64,000 bases of DNA from JAJDTT01 sp022827025 (GTDB taxonomy: Bacteria > Acidobacteriota > UBA6911 > RPQK01 > JAJDTT01): assembly GCA_965203535.1 (NCBI GenBank), contig OZ241897.1:4030001-4094000 (forward strand), written 5' to 3'. Under the pieces are notes generated by a model that saw nothing but the letters and a program-made list of their open reading frames with translations, did no database searches and had not been told where the DNA came from. Positions 63,309-64,000 of this stretch are shown here, one piece after another; position 1 is the stretch's first letter; every line of letters begins with the position of its first letter. The position numbers and the translations under genes were made by a program.

Positions 63309-64000
63309 ATGAAGTCTCTCCTCCGTTGGAGGTGTCGGTTCCTCGCGGCGTTGGGGTCGACCCTGCTGCTCCTCTGCTCCTGGCCGGCGTGCAGACTGGC
63401 CGGGGAACTGCCAAGCGTCGGCGTCGTGGTGGGCAGCGCGGCGCCGGAACTGGAGCGTTTCGCGGCCCGGGAGCTGTGTGACTACCTGGCCAAGCTCTAC
63501 GGAATTCAAGCTTATCCGGAACGGCACCCGTCGTCTTCCGACCAGGTCTTGTTCCTGATCGGCAATCCTCAGACCAACCCGACGGTGAAAAGGGCAACCG
63601 GTGGGCGTCCCTTTCCGGAAGTGACCGACCAGGGGATCGTGTTGCGACGGTCGGAGCTGGACGGGCGGCCAGCCCTGATCGTAGGCGGCGGCAGCCCGAA
63701 GGCGACGCTGTGGGCGGTCTACGAGCTGGCGGAGCGCTGGGGAGTGCGCTACCTGATCGACCGCGACGTCCTTCCCGAGAGGATGGAAGACTTCGTGCTC
63801 CCCGACCTCGACGTGGTGATGGAGCCGGTCTTTCGCATTCGCGGGCACCCCACCTTCCAGGACTTCGCCGCCAGCGGCGAGGCATGGGGAGTGGCCGACT
63901 TTAAAGTCCTGATCGACCAGTTGGCGAAGATGAAGTTCACCCGCATGAACATCTACGCCTATGGCTGGCAGCCCTATCTGCACTGGGAGCACAAGGGAAT
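63309..64000 (+). CDS. GH67/GH20-like exported protein, N-terminal 230 codons (cut by window end)
   Basis: This is a paralogue of the lipoprotein at 48237. From the ATG at 63309 (GGAAGAGG upstream) a signal peptide (LAALGSTLLLLCSWPACRLA) with a possible lipobox Cys precedes APELERFAARELCDYLAKLY, the shared VGGGSPKATLWAVYELAERW and ALIDQLAKMKFTRMNIYAYG-type blocks (the actual segment reads VLIDQLAKMKFTRMN). Much of the sequence is identical to the first copy over this stretch. The frame remains open to base 64000. Confidence 0.8.
   Translation, partial: MKSLLRWRCRFLAALGSTLLLLCSWPACRLAGELPSVGVVVGSAAPELERFAARELCDYLAKLYGIQAYPERHPSSSDQVLFLIGNPQTNPTVKRATGGRPFPEVTDQGIVLRRSELDGRPALIVGGGSPKATLWAVYELAERWGVRYLIDRDVLPERMEDFVLPDLDVVMEPVFRIRGHPTFQDFAASGEAWGVADFKVLIDQLAKMKFTRMNIYAYGWQPYLHWEHKG

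Overview
The window reads as a high-GC, Gram-negative chromosome, most likely of an acidobacterium (Acidobacteriota), possibly a marine or host-associated lineage. This is an inference from gene content. The supporting signs are: tgt-yajC-secD-secF followed directly by tonB-exbB-exbD-exbD-TPR; a GWxTD-family protein; a very large Oar-like TonB-dependent receptor with an N-terminal carboxypeptidase-regulatory domain; CRTAC1/UnbV and DUF1080/PVC-heme proteins; and many exported amidohydrolases.

Layout. 1-15.2 kb is a housekeeping block: uvrA (cut by the window start), a beta-propeller protein, tgt, yajC, secD, secF, a TonB-ExbB-ExbD energy module with a TPR lipoprotein, a bifunctional Rel (p)ppGpp enzyme, rpmB, a 3-hydroxyacyl-CoA dehydrogenase, recA and tRNA-Gln. 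15.2-18 kb holds a MITE-like element and a metal module: a MerC-domain protein under a Fur/Zur-like box, and a ZIP-like/DUF318 permease fusion. 18-26 kb has a MetE-like enzyme, amidohydrolases, an alkyltransferase-like protein, a CRISPR-like mini-array, a sialidase-like protein, an LLM-class oxidoreductase and an M20 peptidase. 26.2-27.8 kb is a short, less GC-rich accessory operon. 28-34 kb is a catabolic cluster (class III aminotransferase, cyclic amidohydrolase, DapA-like aldolase, sodium/solute symporter, MDR dehydrogenase). 34-44 kb has a RelE-like/UvrD helicase fusion, a CpdA-like phosphodiesterase, a giant DUF1080-PVC-cytochrome protein, a NIPSNAP lipoprotein and a penicillin-acylase-type hydrolase. 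44-54 kb is an uptake and degradation locus (TonB receptor, GH67-like lipoprotein, Tat-exported protein, Gfo/Idh/MocA oxidoreductase, CRTAC1). 54.7-60.2 kb is a second accessory island. 60.3-64 kb has TPR and GWxTD proteins and the start of a second GH67-like lipoprotein, a close paralogue of the one at 48 kb.

The most interesting part is 54.7-60 kb. An AT-rich promoter with a palindromic operator precedes four same-strand genes. They end in a 1163-residue protein with a degenerate SIR2-like N-terminus, a P-loop NTPase and a long helical C-terminus, which overlaps by 7 bp a HEPN-like gene carrying an R-x4-H motif. This looks like an undescribed STAND-type defence system. Other items worth checking are the CRISPR-like array (three perfect 28-bp repeats, two 33-bp spacers, 61-bp period), a dispersed family of hairpin repeats sharing sequence with it, a 164-bp near-perfect hairpin upstream of rel with a partial copy at 16.1 kb, and the MITE-like element at 15.4 kb.
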